Shown here: positions 17,556 to 25,762 of the stretch, in pieces
How the letters are laid out: the number at the start of each line of letters is the position of its first letter
How positions within the stretch are numbered: position 1 is the first letter of the stretch
Source of the DNA: Faecalibacterium sp. I4-3-84
Lineage (GTDB): Bacteria; Bacillota; Clostridia; Oscillospirales; Ruminococcaceae
DNA length: 64,000 bases
Assembly (NCBI RefSeq): GCF_023347255.1
Contig: NZ_CP094466.1
Span: 1,240,001-1,304,000 of the forward strand
Direction of reading: 5' to 3'
Program-made: the position numbers and the translations under genes
The notes under the pieces: model-generated
What the model was told of the DNA's origin: nothing
The model's database searches: none
The model's input: only the letters and a program-made list of their open reading frames with translations

Positions 17556-19446
17556 TTTCTTGTTCCTCCAGTCCTTGTTCTTTTTGTCTCAGCAGCCCCA
17601 ACAGGACCTCGAACCGGCGCTCTGCGATCAATTTGCAGATGCAGGCTTCATCGACCATAAGCTGCGCAACAACCTGATAGAATTTTTGCAGTTTTGCGGT
17701 GGCATCGTCCGCGATGGACACCAGAAATACCACCTGTACCTTTGCTTCGCCCCACTGCACGGGCTTGTCCAGAATGGCAAGGCAGACGAAGGTATCTTTG
17801 CTGACTGCCTTCCACGGATGCGGCATTGCCACCAGCCCACCAAACGAAGTGGCGGCCAGCGATTCCCGCTTTTTCACGAGCTGTAAAAAATCATCCGGCA
17901 GCTTTTTTTTGCCGCACACGAACCGGCACATCTGTTCCAGTACCTGCTCCCGTGTTTCGCAGTTGAGATGTGGCAGAAATAGCTCCGGGCTGAAATATTC
18001 TTCCACAGTCCCCTTTTTGCCCTGCATCAAGAGCTTTTTCATCTGGGTCAGTTCTTTTTCGGTGGGGAAGAACTGGATCTGTCGGATGGGCACCGGGACA
18101 TAAATGGGAATAGGCACCGTGGAAAACACATAGTCGATCTTACTGAAGTTCACGCTCCGCAGCCCGATCACGTCACAGGTCTGTACCCGGCCCAAATTCT
18201 TGCCGAATTTCTGCTGGTAGCGGTAAGCCAGCAGCTGGGCGCTGCCTTTGCCGCTGGCGCAGACGATCAGGATGTTTTTAGGTGCCCACTCTTTGGCCTT
18301 CTGCCGTTCCAGTGCCAGCGCAAAGCTGACGGCGATATAACCGATCTCGTCCTCCTTGATGGGGTTCGGGCTGATGTCTTGCAACACGCTGCACGCCTGC
18401 GTGGCCATCTCGTAGGCCAGCGGATACTCCCGCTTGATATCCTGCAGGATCGGGTTCTTCATCCGCATCCCACTCTTGATCCGCGCCAGCAAGGGCACCA
18501 TGTGCATGCACAGGCCCATGCGCAGTTCCAGATTGTCCCGGAAGTCGATGCGGAACGCCTCGTAGATTTGCTCGATCATATCCGATACGATGCGGTTGAC
18601 CTCCTGCGGAATCACCAAATTTTCATCCGAGGTCATTGCGTTTGCCCGGTACATCTGTTTGCCGTTCAGATGCATAGCAATGTAGCAGACCTCCGGCAGT
18701 GGAAAAGCCACGCCCGTCATGTTTTCGATCTGCACGGCGATGTGGCTGGCCACTTCCAGGATCCGCTCCGGAAGGTCTGCCTGCATACCATCCGAGCTTT
18801 CTATCGCGTGCCCCGTGCGGATGCGCTCCACTGCGACCTCAAGGTGGACCGCCAGATTATCCAGCGCCATCGTGGACATGGCGAATTTTTCTTTTTCCAG
18901 CACCCGGCTGACCAGCTCCTGTATCTGCTGCCCGACCGGGCGGCTCTCGTCCCGCTGCGCCGCAATGCAGATCCTACGGTTCGTCTCACGGCCTACCACG
19001 CAGATGCCGTAGCCCGGTTTGCGGCGGATGCTCAGCCCGTATTCCGCCAGCTGCCGCTCCACTTCGCGCAGATCGTTGGAGATTGACCGCCGCGACACAA
19101 AAAACTGCTCGCTTAGATCATCCAGCTTGGAATAGCCATCCTTTTCCAGCAGATACTGTCTCAGCCGCTGTATCCGCTCCTGCGCGTCCTGCGGGATGCC
19201 GGTCTGTTCTCCCTGCTGTGGTTTGCTGCCCGACACATACGTCTGTGCATCCGTGATCTCAATGCCGAACCCCCTGCCGGGTTTGGCTGTGATGCAAAAG
19301 CCATTTTCCTGCATTTCCTTTGCGTAGGTCTTAATCAGGCTCCGCACTGTTTTGCCGCTGAGTTTCAGTTGTGCGGCCAGTTCATCCGCCGTCATAGGGC
19401 CACTTTGGTCCAGTATTTCAGCGATCGTCCAGATCCGCTCGTCCAT
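17548..19446 (-). CDS. PRD-containing transcriptional activator (LicR/MtlR-like) with EIIB and EIIA domains
   Basis: A 632-aa regulator of its own PTS operon. In order: an N-terminal winged helix (residues 10-60), a second HTH (about 100-145, KLDDLSEQFFVSRRSISNDL), PRD1 (about 180-280) and PRD2 (about 290-395, LRMGLCMHMVPLLARIKSGM). Then come an EIIB-gat-like domain with cysteine in NILIVCASGKGSAQLL (about 400-490) and an EIIA-fru/mtl-like domain with histidine in VAMPHPW (about 500-632). Such proteins are phosphorylated by HPr and the cognate PTS, coupling activity to substrate and to carbon status. It is the first gene of the operon, reading from an extended -10 promoter. Confidence 0.93.
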   Translation of the reverse strand: MDERIWTIAEILDQSGPMTADELAAQLKLSGKTVRSLIKTYAKEMQENGFCITAKPGRGFGIEITDAQTYVSGSKPQQGEQTGIPQDAQERIQRLRQYLLEKDGYSKLDDLSEQFFVSRRSISNDLREVERQLAEYGLSIRRKPGYGICVVGRETNRRICIAAQRDESRPVGQQIQELVSRVLEKEKFAMSTMALDNLAVHLEVAVERIRTGHAIESSDGMQADLPERILEVASHIAVQIENMTGVAFPLPEVCYIAMHLNGKQMYRANAMTSDENLVIPQEVNRIVSDMIEQIYEAFRIDFRDNLELRMGLCMHMVPLLARIKSGMRMKNPILQDIKREYPLAYEMATQACSVLQDISPNPIKEDEIGYIAVSFALALERQKAKEWAPKNILIVCASGKGSAQLLAYRYQQKFGKNLGRVQTCDVIGLRSVNFSKIDYVFSTVPIPIYVPVPIRQIQFFPTEKELTQMKKLLMQGKKGTVEEYFSPELFLPHLNCETREQVLEQMCRFVCGKKKLPDDFLQLVKKRESLAATSFGGLVAMPHPWKAVSKDTFVCLAILDKPVQWGEAKVQVVFLVSIADDATAKLQKFYQVVAQLMVDEACICKLIAERRFEVLLGLLRQKEQGLEEQENG

Positions 19447-19501
19447 CTTTTCACCTCCCCGGCCTGTTGATTAGCACATTTATTTTCTTATCGCTGTTAA
19501 A

Positions 19502-19530
19502 ATTATAGCATTTTTGCTCAATTCGTTCCA
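19502..19530 (-). promoter_or_regulatory. Extended -10 promoter of the PTS operon
   Basis: On the minus strand TGCTATAAT (extended -10) lies 17 bp downstream of a weak -35 (TGGAAC). A weak -35 fits activation by the PRD regulator. No clear cre box is seen nearby. Confidence 0.6.
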
Positions 19531-19603
19531 CGTCCAGAATTTCCACATCCACTCCGGAAATTGTTGCATGTATATTTTACCGTTTGGATATTCTGCCAGT
19601 CAA

Positions 19604-19757
19604 CACAAAAACCGCCCCGGCTTCCTGCTTCGGAAACCGGGGCGGTTCATTTGCGTTATGGTTTTTTATTTGCGCTTTTCAAGCGCTCGCACGGTCACTT
19701 GCGGGGATTCTTGATAGCAGCCTGAGCGGCAGCCAAAATTACAGAGCGTTCGGAGTA
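19604..19757 (-). repeat. Dispersed 3'-flank repeat, copy B (154 bp)
   Basis: Identical at about 151 of 154 positions to copy C at 38276-38429. It contains a terminator hairpin (CCGCCCCGG.../CCGGGGCGG, T run on the minus strand), a small hairpin GCGCTTTTCAAGCGC, and the core at 19717-19748. Read on the minus strand the core region codes LAAAQAAIKNPRK and a stop, the same ending as ppdK. It lies just past the end of a broken Rpn-family gene. Confidence 0.9.
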
Positions 19758-19782
19758 ACGACACATCGCGGTTTTCAATTTT

Positions 19783-19977
19783 TCAGTTGATTCCAAGCTC
19801 TTTCATCAACTCCGCACGGCTCTTTTCATCTTCGAAAGCCCTCTTTACATCGTCAATGCGATTCTGGTCAAGGAGCTTCTTTACCAGTAAAGCCATTTTG
19901 TTTTCTCCGCGGCTCTCGCCTTTCACGATGCCTTTTTCAATGCCTCTGTTTTCCACTTTATCAAGCACATCACACAT
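19783..19977 (-). pseudogene. C-terminal fragment of an Rpn-family nuclease/transposase protein
   Basis: Only 64 codons remain: MCDVLDKVENRGIEKG, the repetitive KGESRGENKMALLVKKLLDQN linker and the terminal AELMKELGIN. This is the usual tail of PD-(D/E)XK 'Rpn family recombination-promoting nuclease/putative transposase' proteins, which are around 300 aa. The N-terminal nuclease domain is missing. The fragment stops abruptly where IS110-type sequence begins a few bases upstream, so insertion or deletion truncated it. It is unlikely to be functional. Confidence 0.7.
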
Positions 19978-19982
19978 ATTGC

Positions 19983-20501
19983 GTGGGCCTCCTTTCCTGT
20001 CATCGGTACTGGTATTGTATGCGTCTTCAAATCGGTGATCATACCATTAAACTCATTCAGGAACTCACCTCCGAGATTAACGAAATCGAAGATTCCATTC
20101 AGCAGATCATGGATGAACTGAACCCGCCGATTCTTTCGATTCCGGGCATAGGAGTAAACTCCGCCGCTGTGATCCTCGCAGAAATCGGGGATTTCTCCAA
20201 TTTCAGTTCTCCTGACAAGATTCTTGCTTATGTTGGCTGCTCTCCATCTACATACCAGTCCGGAAAACTCACAAACTGTTACGCTCACATGGAAAAACGT
20301 GGCTCTCGCTACCTGCGACATGCCCTTTACAACGCAACCAAGTATGTCTGCCATTGGAACCCAGTCTTTGCTAAATATCTTGCCAAAAAACGTGCTGAAG
20401 GGAAGCACTACAATATTGCCTTATCCCATGCCATGAAGAAACTCGTGCGGCTGATCTATGCCTTGCAGAAATCCGGCAAGGCATATCTTGCAGCTGCCTG
20501 A
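19983..20501 (+). pseudogene. IS110-family transposase, C-terminal part only
   Basis: About 170 codons match the C-terminal Transposase_20 half of IS110/IS1111 transposases. They include a short coiled helix (KLIQELTSEINEIEDSIQQI), the helix-hairpin-helix motif ILSIPGIGVNSAAVILAEIG, and FSSPDKILAYVGCSPSTYQSGK with the family's conserved serine. HMEKRGSRYLRHALYNAT follows. The N-terminal DEDD (RuvC-like) catalytic domain is absent, so the element is dead unless complemented. Its 5' end abuts the truncated Rpn-family gene. Confidence 0.88.
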
Positions 20502-20700
20502 TTTTCTCCTGAGCCTGAGCTAGATCCAAGAACAACTTAGCTGGCGCAGCGAACCCTTGACGAACCGAAGCATTCAAATGCTATCCTGTTCGTGCGAGGG
20601 CTGGCTGGGCTTGCTTTGCTGTTCTCTCCGTCGCCCTCGCTGCTCTGATTTCAGCATTTGAATGCTGTTTGTCAGGGGCAGCGGTCGGCAGACGGATTTT
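20502..20700 (+). other. 3' noncoding end of the IS110-type element, rich in palindromes
   Basis: Two 14-bp palindromes, AGCATTCAAATGCT (20569-20582) and AGCATTTGAATGCT (20653-20666), flank a stem GCGAGGGC (20594-20601) / GCCCTCGC (20633-20640). In IS110/IS1111 elements such noncoding ends encode the bridge RNA and carry the subterminal repeats. I cannot define the exact element end. Between 20700 and 20977 I see nothing beyond AT-rich sequence and scattered short palindromes. Confidence 0.5.
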
Positions 20701-20982
20701 TTCATTTTGGGTCTTGACTTTTAATAGTTAGTCTCCGTTTTCTTTTCAACGCACTTCGCTGATGTGACGCATCATACACCCGTTACGCATAAAACGCAAG
20801 CGTATATGAAAACATAGTGTCAATATTCATGTTTGAATGAAATATATTCACACTTGCTCCGTGCAGCGCCCCACTTGCCCGCCTTGGGGCAGCGCCGGAT
20901 GCCGTTTGGCACCCGGGTCGTGCGCAGCCAATTTGCCCGCTCTGCCGCACTTTGTCCCATTCAGGATCCGGCAAAGCAAAAA

Positions 20983-21014
20983 GCCCCTGTTCTCCATTGC
21001 ATGAGAACAGAGGC
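20983..21014 (-). terminator. Terminator at the end of the long catabolic operon
   Basis: On the minus strand GCCTCTGTTCTC and GAGAACAGGGGC form a stem followed by TTTTTGCTTT, about 60 bases past the cupin stop codon. Confidence 0.88.
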
Positions 21015-21076
21015 TTTTTCCGCTCTGCATTCCATTTTGCGGCAGTCCCCCGATGGGCGGACTGCCCCGCCGGGAC

Positions 21077-21472
21077 TTACTTCATGGGCAGCTCACCCTT
21101 GGACTCCTGTGCCCAGTGCTCCACCACCATCTTGGGCGCGTACACAAAAATCGTGCGCATCTCGGTGTCACCGGTGTTCTTCAGTTCATGGCGCTGCATG
21201 GGGGGCAGATAGATCACATCATCCGACTTGATAGGCACCGGCTCTCCGTCAATGATCATCTCACCGGTGCCGGACAGGATGATGTAGGTTTCCTCGGTCT
21301 CATGGGCATGTTCCGGCACACCGCCGCCGGGATGGACATTTGCGGTACCCACCACATAGTGCTCTGCCTGCAGGGGGCTGTCCACACCCACCAGAACGCG
21401 GGTACGGCGGCCTGCCGGGAACTCGGTGCCTTCGATATCCTGATAAATGCTGATCTTATGGATCTCTGCCAT
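21077..21472 (-). CDS. Cupin-domain protein
   Basis: A 131-aa single-domain cupin. The metal-binding motif is visible as HPGGGVPEHAHETEETYIILSGTGE (two histidines and a glutamate) and the second motif as PPMQRHELKNTGD with a further histidine. Small cupins of this type act as isomerases, dioxygenases or decarboxylases on small metabolites; the reaction here is unknown. ATG 21472 follows GGGAGG. It is the last gene of the 17-gene catabolic operon. Confidence 0.85.
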   Translation of the reverse strand: MAEIHKISIYQDIEGTEFPAGRRTRVLVGVDSPLQAEHYVVGTANVHPGGGVPEHAHETEETYIILSGTGEMIIDGEPVPIKSDDVIYLPPMQRHELKNTGDTEMRTIFVYAPKMVVEHWAQESKGELPMK

Positions 21473-21488
21473 GGTGTTTTTCCTCCCT

Positions 21489-21959
21489 TTATACTGCAAG
21501 GCTCTGCTGGAACACTGCAGACAGAAACGGGCGCTCCCCCTTCTGTGCGGTGCCAGCTTCGAGCTTTTCCAGAATTTCTTTGCGTGCCGCGGTCGCTTCG
21601 ATGGTGACCAGCTGCTTTTCGGGGTCCACTGCTGTCACCGTGCCTTTGACATAAACGGTATCGTTCAGCAGCACTGCACTGCTGAAGTGCACCTTCTGGT
21701 ACGCCGTACAGGACGTATCCCCGCACAGTCTGTTCAGGACCGGCCCAACCAGACCCACCGTAAGCATCCCATGGGCAATGCGGCTGTGGTAGCTCATCGT
21801 TGCGCCAAATGCTGCACTGACGTGCTGAGGTGCATAGTCGCCGCTCAGCATCGCAAACATCATCACGTCTGCCTCGGTCACGGTCTTTGCCGCATAGGCG
21901 GTATCCCCGACCCGAATTTCCTGTATGCACTTTGCAGTGACCGACTTATCCTGCGTCAA
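21489..21959 (-). CDS. MaoC-like (R)-enoyl-CoA hydratase, catalytic paralogue
   Basis: A hot-dog fold protein of about 156 aa. The hydratase dyad is intact: D41 and H46 in SGDYAPQHV, with the following SRIAHGMLTVGL matching MaoC/PhaJ proteins. It would hydrate a trans-2-enoyl-CoA or dehydrate the 3-hydroxyacyl-CoA. The likely start is TTG at 21959, overlapping the stop of the upstream paralogue (TTGA) and placed after an AGGAGG run. It is one of three adjacent MaoC-like genes, and the only one that keeps the dyad. Confidence 0.85.
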   Translation of the reverse strand: MTQDKSVTAKCIQEIRVGDTAYAAKTVTEADVMMFAMLSGDYAPQHVSAAFGATMSYHSRIAHGMLTVGLVGPVLNRLCGDTSCTAYQKVHFSSAVLLNDTVYVKGTVTAVDPEKQLVTIEATAARKEILEKLEAGTAQKGERPFLSAVFQQSLAV

Positions 21960-22393
21960 CGCTCCTCGCCTCCTCTGCACATCCGGACATCCTCCACCGA
22001 CTCGCCCTGCATCACAAGCTCACCGGCGGCGTTGTAGGCGGTCAGCTCCACGCGGACCTGCCCTTTTTCTTCGTCGATCTCCCTGACCTCGGCGCGGGTC
22101 GTAAGGGTGTCGCCCACCTGCATCGGCTTTCTTACCGAAAAACGGCGTTCCACCGGGCAGGAGGAGGGACGGAGCAGACGGTTTACTGCGCCGCCCATCA
22201 TGCTGGCGATCAGCATAGACGGGACCAGACGCATTTTGTAGCTGCTGTGCTGTCCGTAGGTCTCGTTCAGGTACAGCGGGTTCATGTCGCCGCTCACTCC
22301 GGCAAACAATGTCACGTCCGAGGCGCTCACCGTTTTGGGAAACAGCGCAAAATCGCCCACATGCAGTATTTTAGGGGGATAGCTCATTTCCAT
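21956..22393 (-). CDS. MaoC-like hot-dog protein lacking the catalytic histidine
   Basis: A 145-aa paralogue of its neighbours. The equivalent motif reads SGDMNPLYLN: D36 is kept but the histidine is replaced by Y41. The hydratase helix ends in MRLVPSMLIA rather than RIAHGML. It is probably a structural or substrate-positioning partner of the catalytic paralogue, as in the heteromeric (R)-hydratases HadAB/HadBC of mycobacteria (family knowledge; the pairing here is inferred). Confidence 0.82.
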   Translation of the reverse strand: MEMSYPPKILHVGDFALFPKTVSASDVTLFAGVSGDMNPLYLNETYGQHSSYKMRLVPSMLIASMMGGAVNRLLRPSSCPVERRFSVRKPMQVGDTLTTRAEVREIDEEKGQVRVELTAYNAAGELVMQGESVEDVRMCRGGEER

Positions 22394-22409
22394 CGTGTTC
22401 CGCCTCCTT

Positions 22410-22847
22410 TCAGTGCACCTGCATCAGTTCCCGCACATAGCCGTCTGCAACTATTTCATCGTTCTGGTTGTACACAGTCGTGCGGACATAGACATATTTC
22501 TTTTCGAGCACCTTTCTGGTCACTTCCCCCACCACGGTGATGGTGTCGCCCACATAGACAGGCTTATAAAAGGTCAGCTCCTGATCAATGGTCACGGCAC
22601 CGGGGCTGGCGATCTCGGTGGACACCGGCCAGGTATAGCTTGCCAGCAGTTCACTCTGCACGGCACAGCGCCCTGCAGATGTCGCTGCGGCAAACTCGGC
22701 ATTGGTGCTCAGCGGCTGGCTGTCGCCGGTGATGCCGGCAAACAGCGTGACATCCGCCTCGGAAATGGTCTTGGAATAATACGCCTTCTGTCCCATGGGG
22801 ATGGACTGGACGTTTTTTTCCTTTTCGTTCAATTCCAATGTTGACAA
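22410..22847 (-). CDS. MaoC-like hot-dog protein lacking the catalytic histidine (second)
   Basis: A protein of about 145 aa. The motif reads TGDSQPLSTN, with D42 kept and S47 in place of histidine, and the hydratase helix is changed (GRCAVQSELLAS). The C-terminal part VTIDQELTFYKPVYVGDTITVVGEV matches MaoC/FAS1 dehydratases. The start is uncertain: GTG 22856 touches the GGGAGG ribosome site, so TTG 22847, 8 bases away, is preferred. It lies between the PanE-like gene and the other two MaoC genes. Confidence 0.8.
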   Translation of the reverse strand: MSTLELNEKEKNVQSIPMGQKAYYSKTISEADVTLFAGITGDSQPLSTNAEFAAATSAGRCAVQSELLASYTWPVSTEIASPGAVTIDQELTFYKPVYVGDTITVVGEVTRKVLEKKYVYVRTTVYNQNDEIVADGYVRELMQVH

Positions 22848-22862
22848 AATCAGCACCTCCCA

Positions 22863-23882
22863 TCACTCCGGCAGCAGTGCCGCAAACTCCACCGCATGTT
22901 CCGGTGAAAATGTTTTTTCTCCCGCTGCGATCTCGCGGACCAGCCGGACAGCTGTATCATTGAAAGGGGTCGGCACCCCGCGTTCCAGTCCTGTGCGGCA
23001 GACAAAGCCGTTCAGCGCTCCGATCTCGCAGGGGCGTTTTTTCTGCAGGTCCAGCAGCATACTGGGAACGGCAGGCGCATTCCGTGCAAACAGCTCCGGC
23101 ATCTTCGCAAGCACCTGCTGTTCTTCCCGCAGGGTAGAAAATGCAAGCTCGGCGGGGTAATCGTACCCTTGCACCGGTTCAAACTTCACCCCGGCGGCAT
23201 GTCCCACCGCGATACACTCCCGCAGCAGATACAGCGCGATCCGACGCCAGCGCGCATCTTCCAACACAGCACCGCATTTTCCGCCCAGAATGCTTGCCGG
23301 GCAGCTGAGTGCCGCATTGATGAGCAGCTTGCTCCAGCGCAGACCCAGCAGATCTTCCACCGGCTCTGCCGGGCAGAACCGTTCCAGCAGTGCCTTTACC
23401 GGGTCCAGCCTCCGGGGATCTGTGCCGGGCAGCGATCCGATCTTGAAATGCAGCGAGCTTTCCGGCGGCGAGAGCCGTGCCTGCCCTGCCCCGATGCGTA
23501 CCGCGTTCCATGTGACCACACCGCCCGCCACCCGGTCTGCACCAAGCGCTGCTGCCAGTTCCGGTTCCGGGATGCCGTTCTGCAAGGCGCACACGATCCC
23601 ATCCGGAGCCAGATGCTCTGCCAGCCGGGGCAGCGCCGCCGTGTTTGCCATCTGCTTTGTCAGCAGAAGGATCACGTCATAGCGTCCGGACATCTGCTGC
23701 GGTGTGCACGCCTTTACCGGAACTGTCCACTCCCGCAGACCCGTGATGCGTGCCCCGCTGCGGTTCAGTGCATCCACATGCTCCTGATCGCGGGACACAA
23801 GCTCTACATCGGCCCCGCTGCGGGTCAGCGCCGCGCCAAGCACTGTTCCCAGCGCCCCGGCACCGTACACCGCCGCCCGCAT
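22863..23882 (-). CDS. Ketopantoate reductase (PanE/ApbA) family oxidoreductase
   Basis: A 339-aa NADP-dependent reductase. The Rossmann motif is AVYGAGALGTVLGAAL at the N-terminus. LLTKQMAN and CALQNGI follow in the nucleotide domain, and WSKLLINAALSCPASILGG opens the C-terminal helical domain with the conserved lysine. True PanE reduces ketopantoate for CoA synthesis, but many paralogues in catabolic operons reduce other 2-oxo acids. The context (MaoC hydratases, SDR, TRAP) suggests the latter. Start ATG is followed directly by the Rossmann motif; it begins 6 bases after the SDR stop. Confidence 0.87.
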   Translation of the reverse strand: MRAAVYGAGALGTVLGAALTRSGADVELVSRDQEHVDALNRSGARITGLREWTVPVKACTPQQMSGRYDVILLLTKQMANTAALPRLAEHLAPDGIVCALQNGIPEPELAAALGADRVAGGVVTWNAVRIGAGQARLSPPESSLHFKIGSLPGTDPRRLDPVKALLERFCPAEPVEDLLGLRWSKLLINAALSCPASILGGKCGAVLEDARWRRIALYLLRECIAVGHAAGVKFEPVQGYDYPAELAFSTLREEQQVLAKMPELFARNAPAVPSMLLDLQKKRPCEIGALNGFVCRTGLERGVPTPFNDTAVRLVREIAAGEKTFSPEHAVEFAALLPE

Positions 23883-23888
23883 CGCCTA

Positions 23889-24683
23889 TTACAGGCGGCG
23901 GATATGGAATCCGCCGTCCACATCAATGTAGTTGCCGGTGGTGTAAACAAAATCGTCATCGCATACCAGACGCGCGACCTTGCCCAGATCCTCCGGGGTG
24001 CCCCAGCGTGCAATGGGGAACTGCCCCTCGGCGATGAGGCGGGTGTACTTTTCGTGCACCACCTTGGTCATGTCCGTGTCAATGACGCCGGGGCGCAGCT
24101 CGTGCACCATGATGCCCTCCGCCGCCAGACGGTCGGCATAGCAGGTGGTCAGCATCATCAGGCCGGACTTTGCCACACAGTACTCCACACGGTTCGTAGA
24201 AGATACGGTGGCAGATGCCGAGCCAATGTTGATGATGGTTCCCCGTTTCGGCTCTTTTTCCGGGTCCCACGGCTGCTTGAGCATCTGATTTGCCACCAGC
24301 TGGGTCATAAACATGGTGCCCTTGAGCACGGTGCCCACCACAAAATCAAAGCTTTCTTCGGTGGTCTCCAGCATGTCCAGCCGGATCTTGGGGGCCACGC
24401 CTGCATTGTTGACCAGCACGTCGATCTCGCCAAAACGCTCGACCACAGCCTTCACAAAGCTCTCGCGATCTGCGGCAGTACGGGTGTCGCCCTTCTGGTA
24501 CAGATATTCCGCCCCGGCAGCTTCCAGCTTTGCCATGTTCTCTTTGTAATCCGGACGGCTGGGATCTTCCAGATCATTCACGTCCAGAATCGCGATGTTA
24601 TAGCCATGCTTTGCAAGCTCCAGTGCAATGCCAAACCCAATGCCGCGGCTTCCGCCGGTCACGATTGCAGTCTTTCTCATCAT
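23889..24683 (-). CDS. Short-chain dehydrogenase/reductase (SDR), paralogue 1
   Basis: A 264-aa classical SDR. The cofactor loop is TGGSRGIGFGIAL and the NNAG motif is VLVNNAGVAPKIR. The catalytic triad region shows INIGSASATVSSTNRVEYCVAKSG (serine, Tyr-x-x-x-Lys), then PGVIDTDMT and the C-terminal GNYIDVDGGFHIRRL. It is clearly related to the SDR at 27807-28580 in the same operon. The substrate is unknown; a sugar-acid or 3-hydroxyacyl derivative is plausible. It directly follows the LacI gene (13-base gap). Confidence 0.9.
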   Translation of the reverse strand: MMRKTAIVTGGSRGIGFGIALELAKHGYNIAILDVNDLEDPSRPDYKENMAKLEAAGAEYLYQKGDTRTAADRESFVKAVVERFGEIDVLVNNAGVAPKIRLDMLETTEESFDFVVGTVLKGTMFMTQLVANQMLKQPWDPEKEPKRGTIINIGSASATVSSTNRVEYCVAKSGLMMLTTCYADRLAAEGIMVHELRPGVIDTDMTKVVHEKYTRLIAEGQFPIARWGTPEDLGKVARLVCDDDFVYTTGNYIDVDGGFHIRRL

Positions 24684-24696
24684 TCAATCCTCCTGT

Positions 24697-25734
24697 TCAG
24701 CCCGGGACTACCGGGGCTGGTTCATTGTCTTGTTTTGTCAGATCCCGGACCGAATTGCGTTCCACCAGTCTGCCCGGCACCACAATGTGGTTGCCGCGGG
24801 TAGCGGTGTCGCCGTCGATCTGCCGCATGAGGATGTCCACCGACACGGTGGCGATCTGCTCGATCGGGTGGTGCCATGTGGTCAGTGCCGGCAGCATGTA
24901 CTGTGCACGGTCAATGTCATCGTAGCCCACCACCGAGACGTCCTGCGGGATCGAAAGTCCAAGGCTTGCCGCCGCGCTGTACACACTGTCCGCCAGCCAG
25001 TCACTGAACACAAAAAATGCAGTGGGGCGGTTCGGCGCGGCAAGCAGCCTGCAGGCTTCCTCATATGCTGTGCCGGTATTTTCCGCGCACAGATACGTTA
25101 CTTCTTCGTCCGAGATACCATATTTTCGGAATGCATCCTGACAGCCTAGGTAGCGTTCTTTGAAGTGCTGCTGGTTCACATCACGGATGAGACATGCCAC
25201 GCGGCGGTGCCCGTTTTGCAGCAGGCATTCCACCGCAGCACATGCACCGCGGCGATTGTCGTTGGTGACGCAGGCAGCGTCCACATCCATCTCGCGATTG
25301 ATCAGGATCACCGGCACATCGGTGCTCCGGATCAGGTTACTGATCCGCTCCTGATTCTCATCACAGGCGATCCACACAATGCCCTCTGCCCCGAAGGAGC
25401 TGGCGCGCTCAAAGCAGCGGTTCTCCTGCTCTTCGGTGTTGTCCGAGATGCCCAGCAGGATGCTGTAATCGTGCTTGCGCAGATTTTCTTCAAAGCATGT
25501 AACCATCTTGGGGAAGAAGGCATTTGTCAAATCCGGCACGATCAGCAGCACCGTGCGGCTTTTGCCGCCCTTGAGGCTGCGCGCCATCTGATTGGGCACA
25601 TAGTGCATTTCCTCCGCCGCTCGCAAGACCTTTTTCTTGGTCTTGGCATCCACCAGCGGGCTGTCCGCAAGTGCCCGTGACACAGTACTGTAGGATACGC
25701 CTGCGTACTTTGCAACGTCTTTGATGGTTACCAT
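24697..25734 (-). CDS. LacI family transcriptional regulator
   Basis: A 345-aa regulator. The N-terminal helix-turn-helix IKDVAKYAGVSYSTVSRAL and hinge helix PNQMARSLKGG are typical. The periplasmic-binding-protein-like domain follows (VLLIVPDLTNAFFP, GIVWIACDENQ, SVVGYDDIDRAQYMLPALTT). It is encoded inside the operon it probably controls. The TGCAAACGTTTGCA-type palindromes upstream of the first gene (37.6-37.9 kb) are the likely operators, by the usual LacI-family operator form. The effector would be a substrate or intermediate of the pathway. Confidence 0.93.
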   Translation of the reverse strand: MVTIKDVAKYAGVSYSTVSRALADSPLVDAKTKKKVLRAAEEMHYVPNQMARSLKGGKSRTVLLIVPDLTNAFFPKMVTCFEENLRKHDYSILLGISDNTEEQENRCFERASSFGAEGIVWIACDENQERISNLIRSTDVPVILINREMDVDAACVTNDNRRGACAAVECLLQNGHRRVACLIRDVNQQHFKERYLGCQDAFRKYGISDEEVTYLCAENTGTAYEEACRLLAAPNRPTAFFVFSDWLADSVYSAAASLGLSIPQDVSVVGYDDIDRAQYMLPALTTWHHPIEQIATVSVDILMRQIDGDTATRGNHIVVPGRLVERNSVRDLTKQDNEPAPVVPG

Positions 25735-25762
25735 ACTACCACTCTGCCTTTACTTTAAATAT

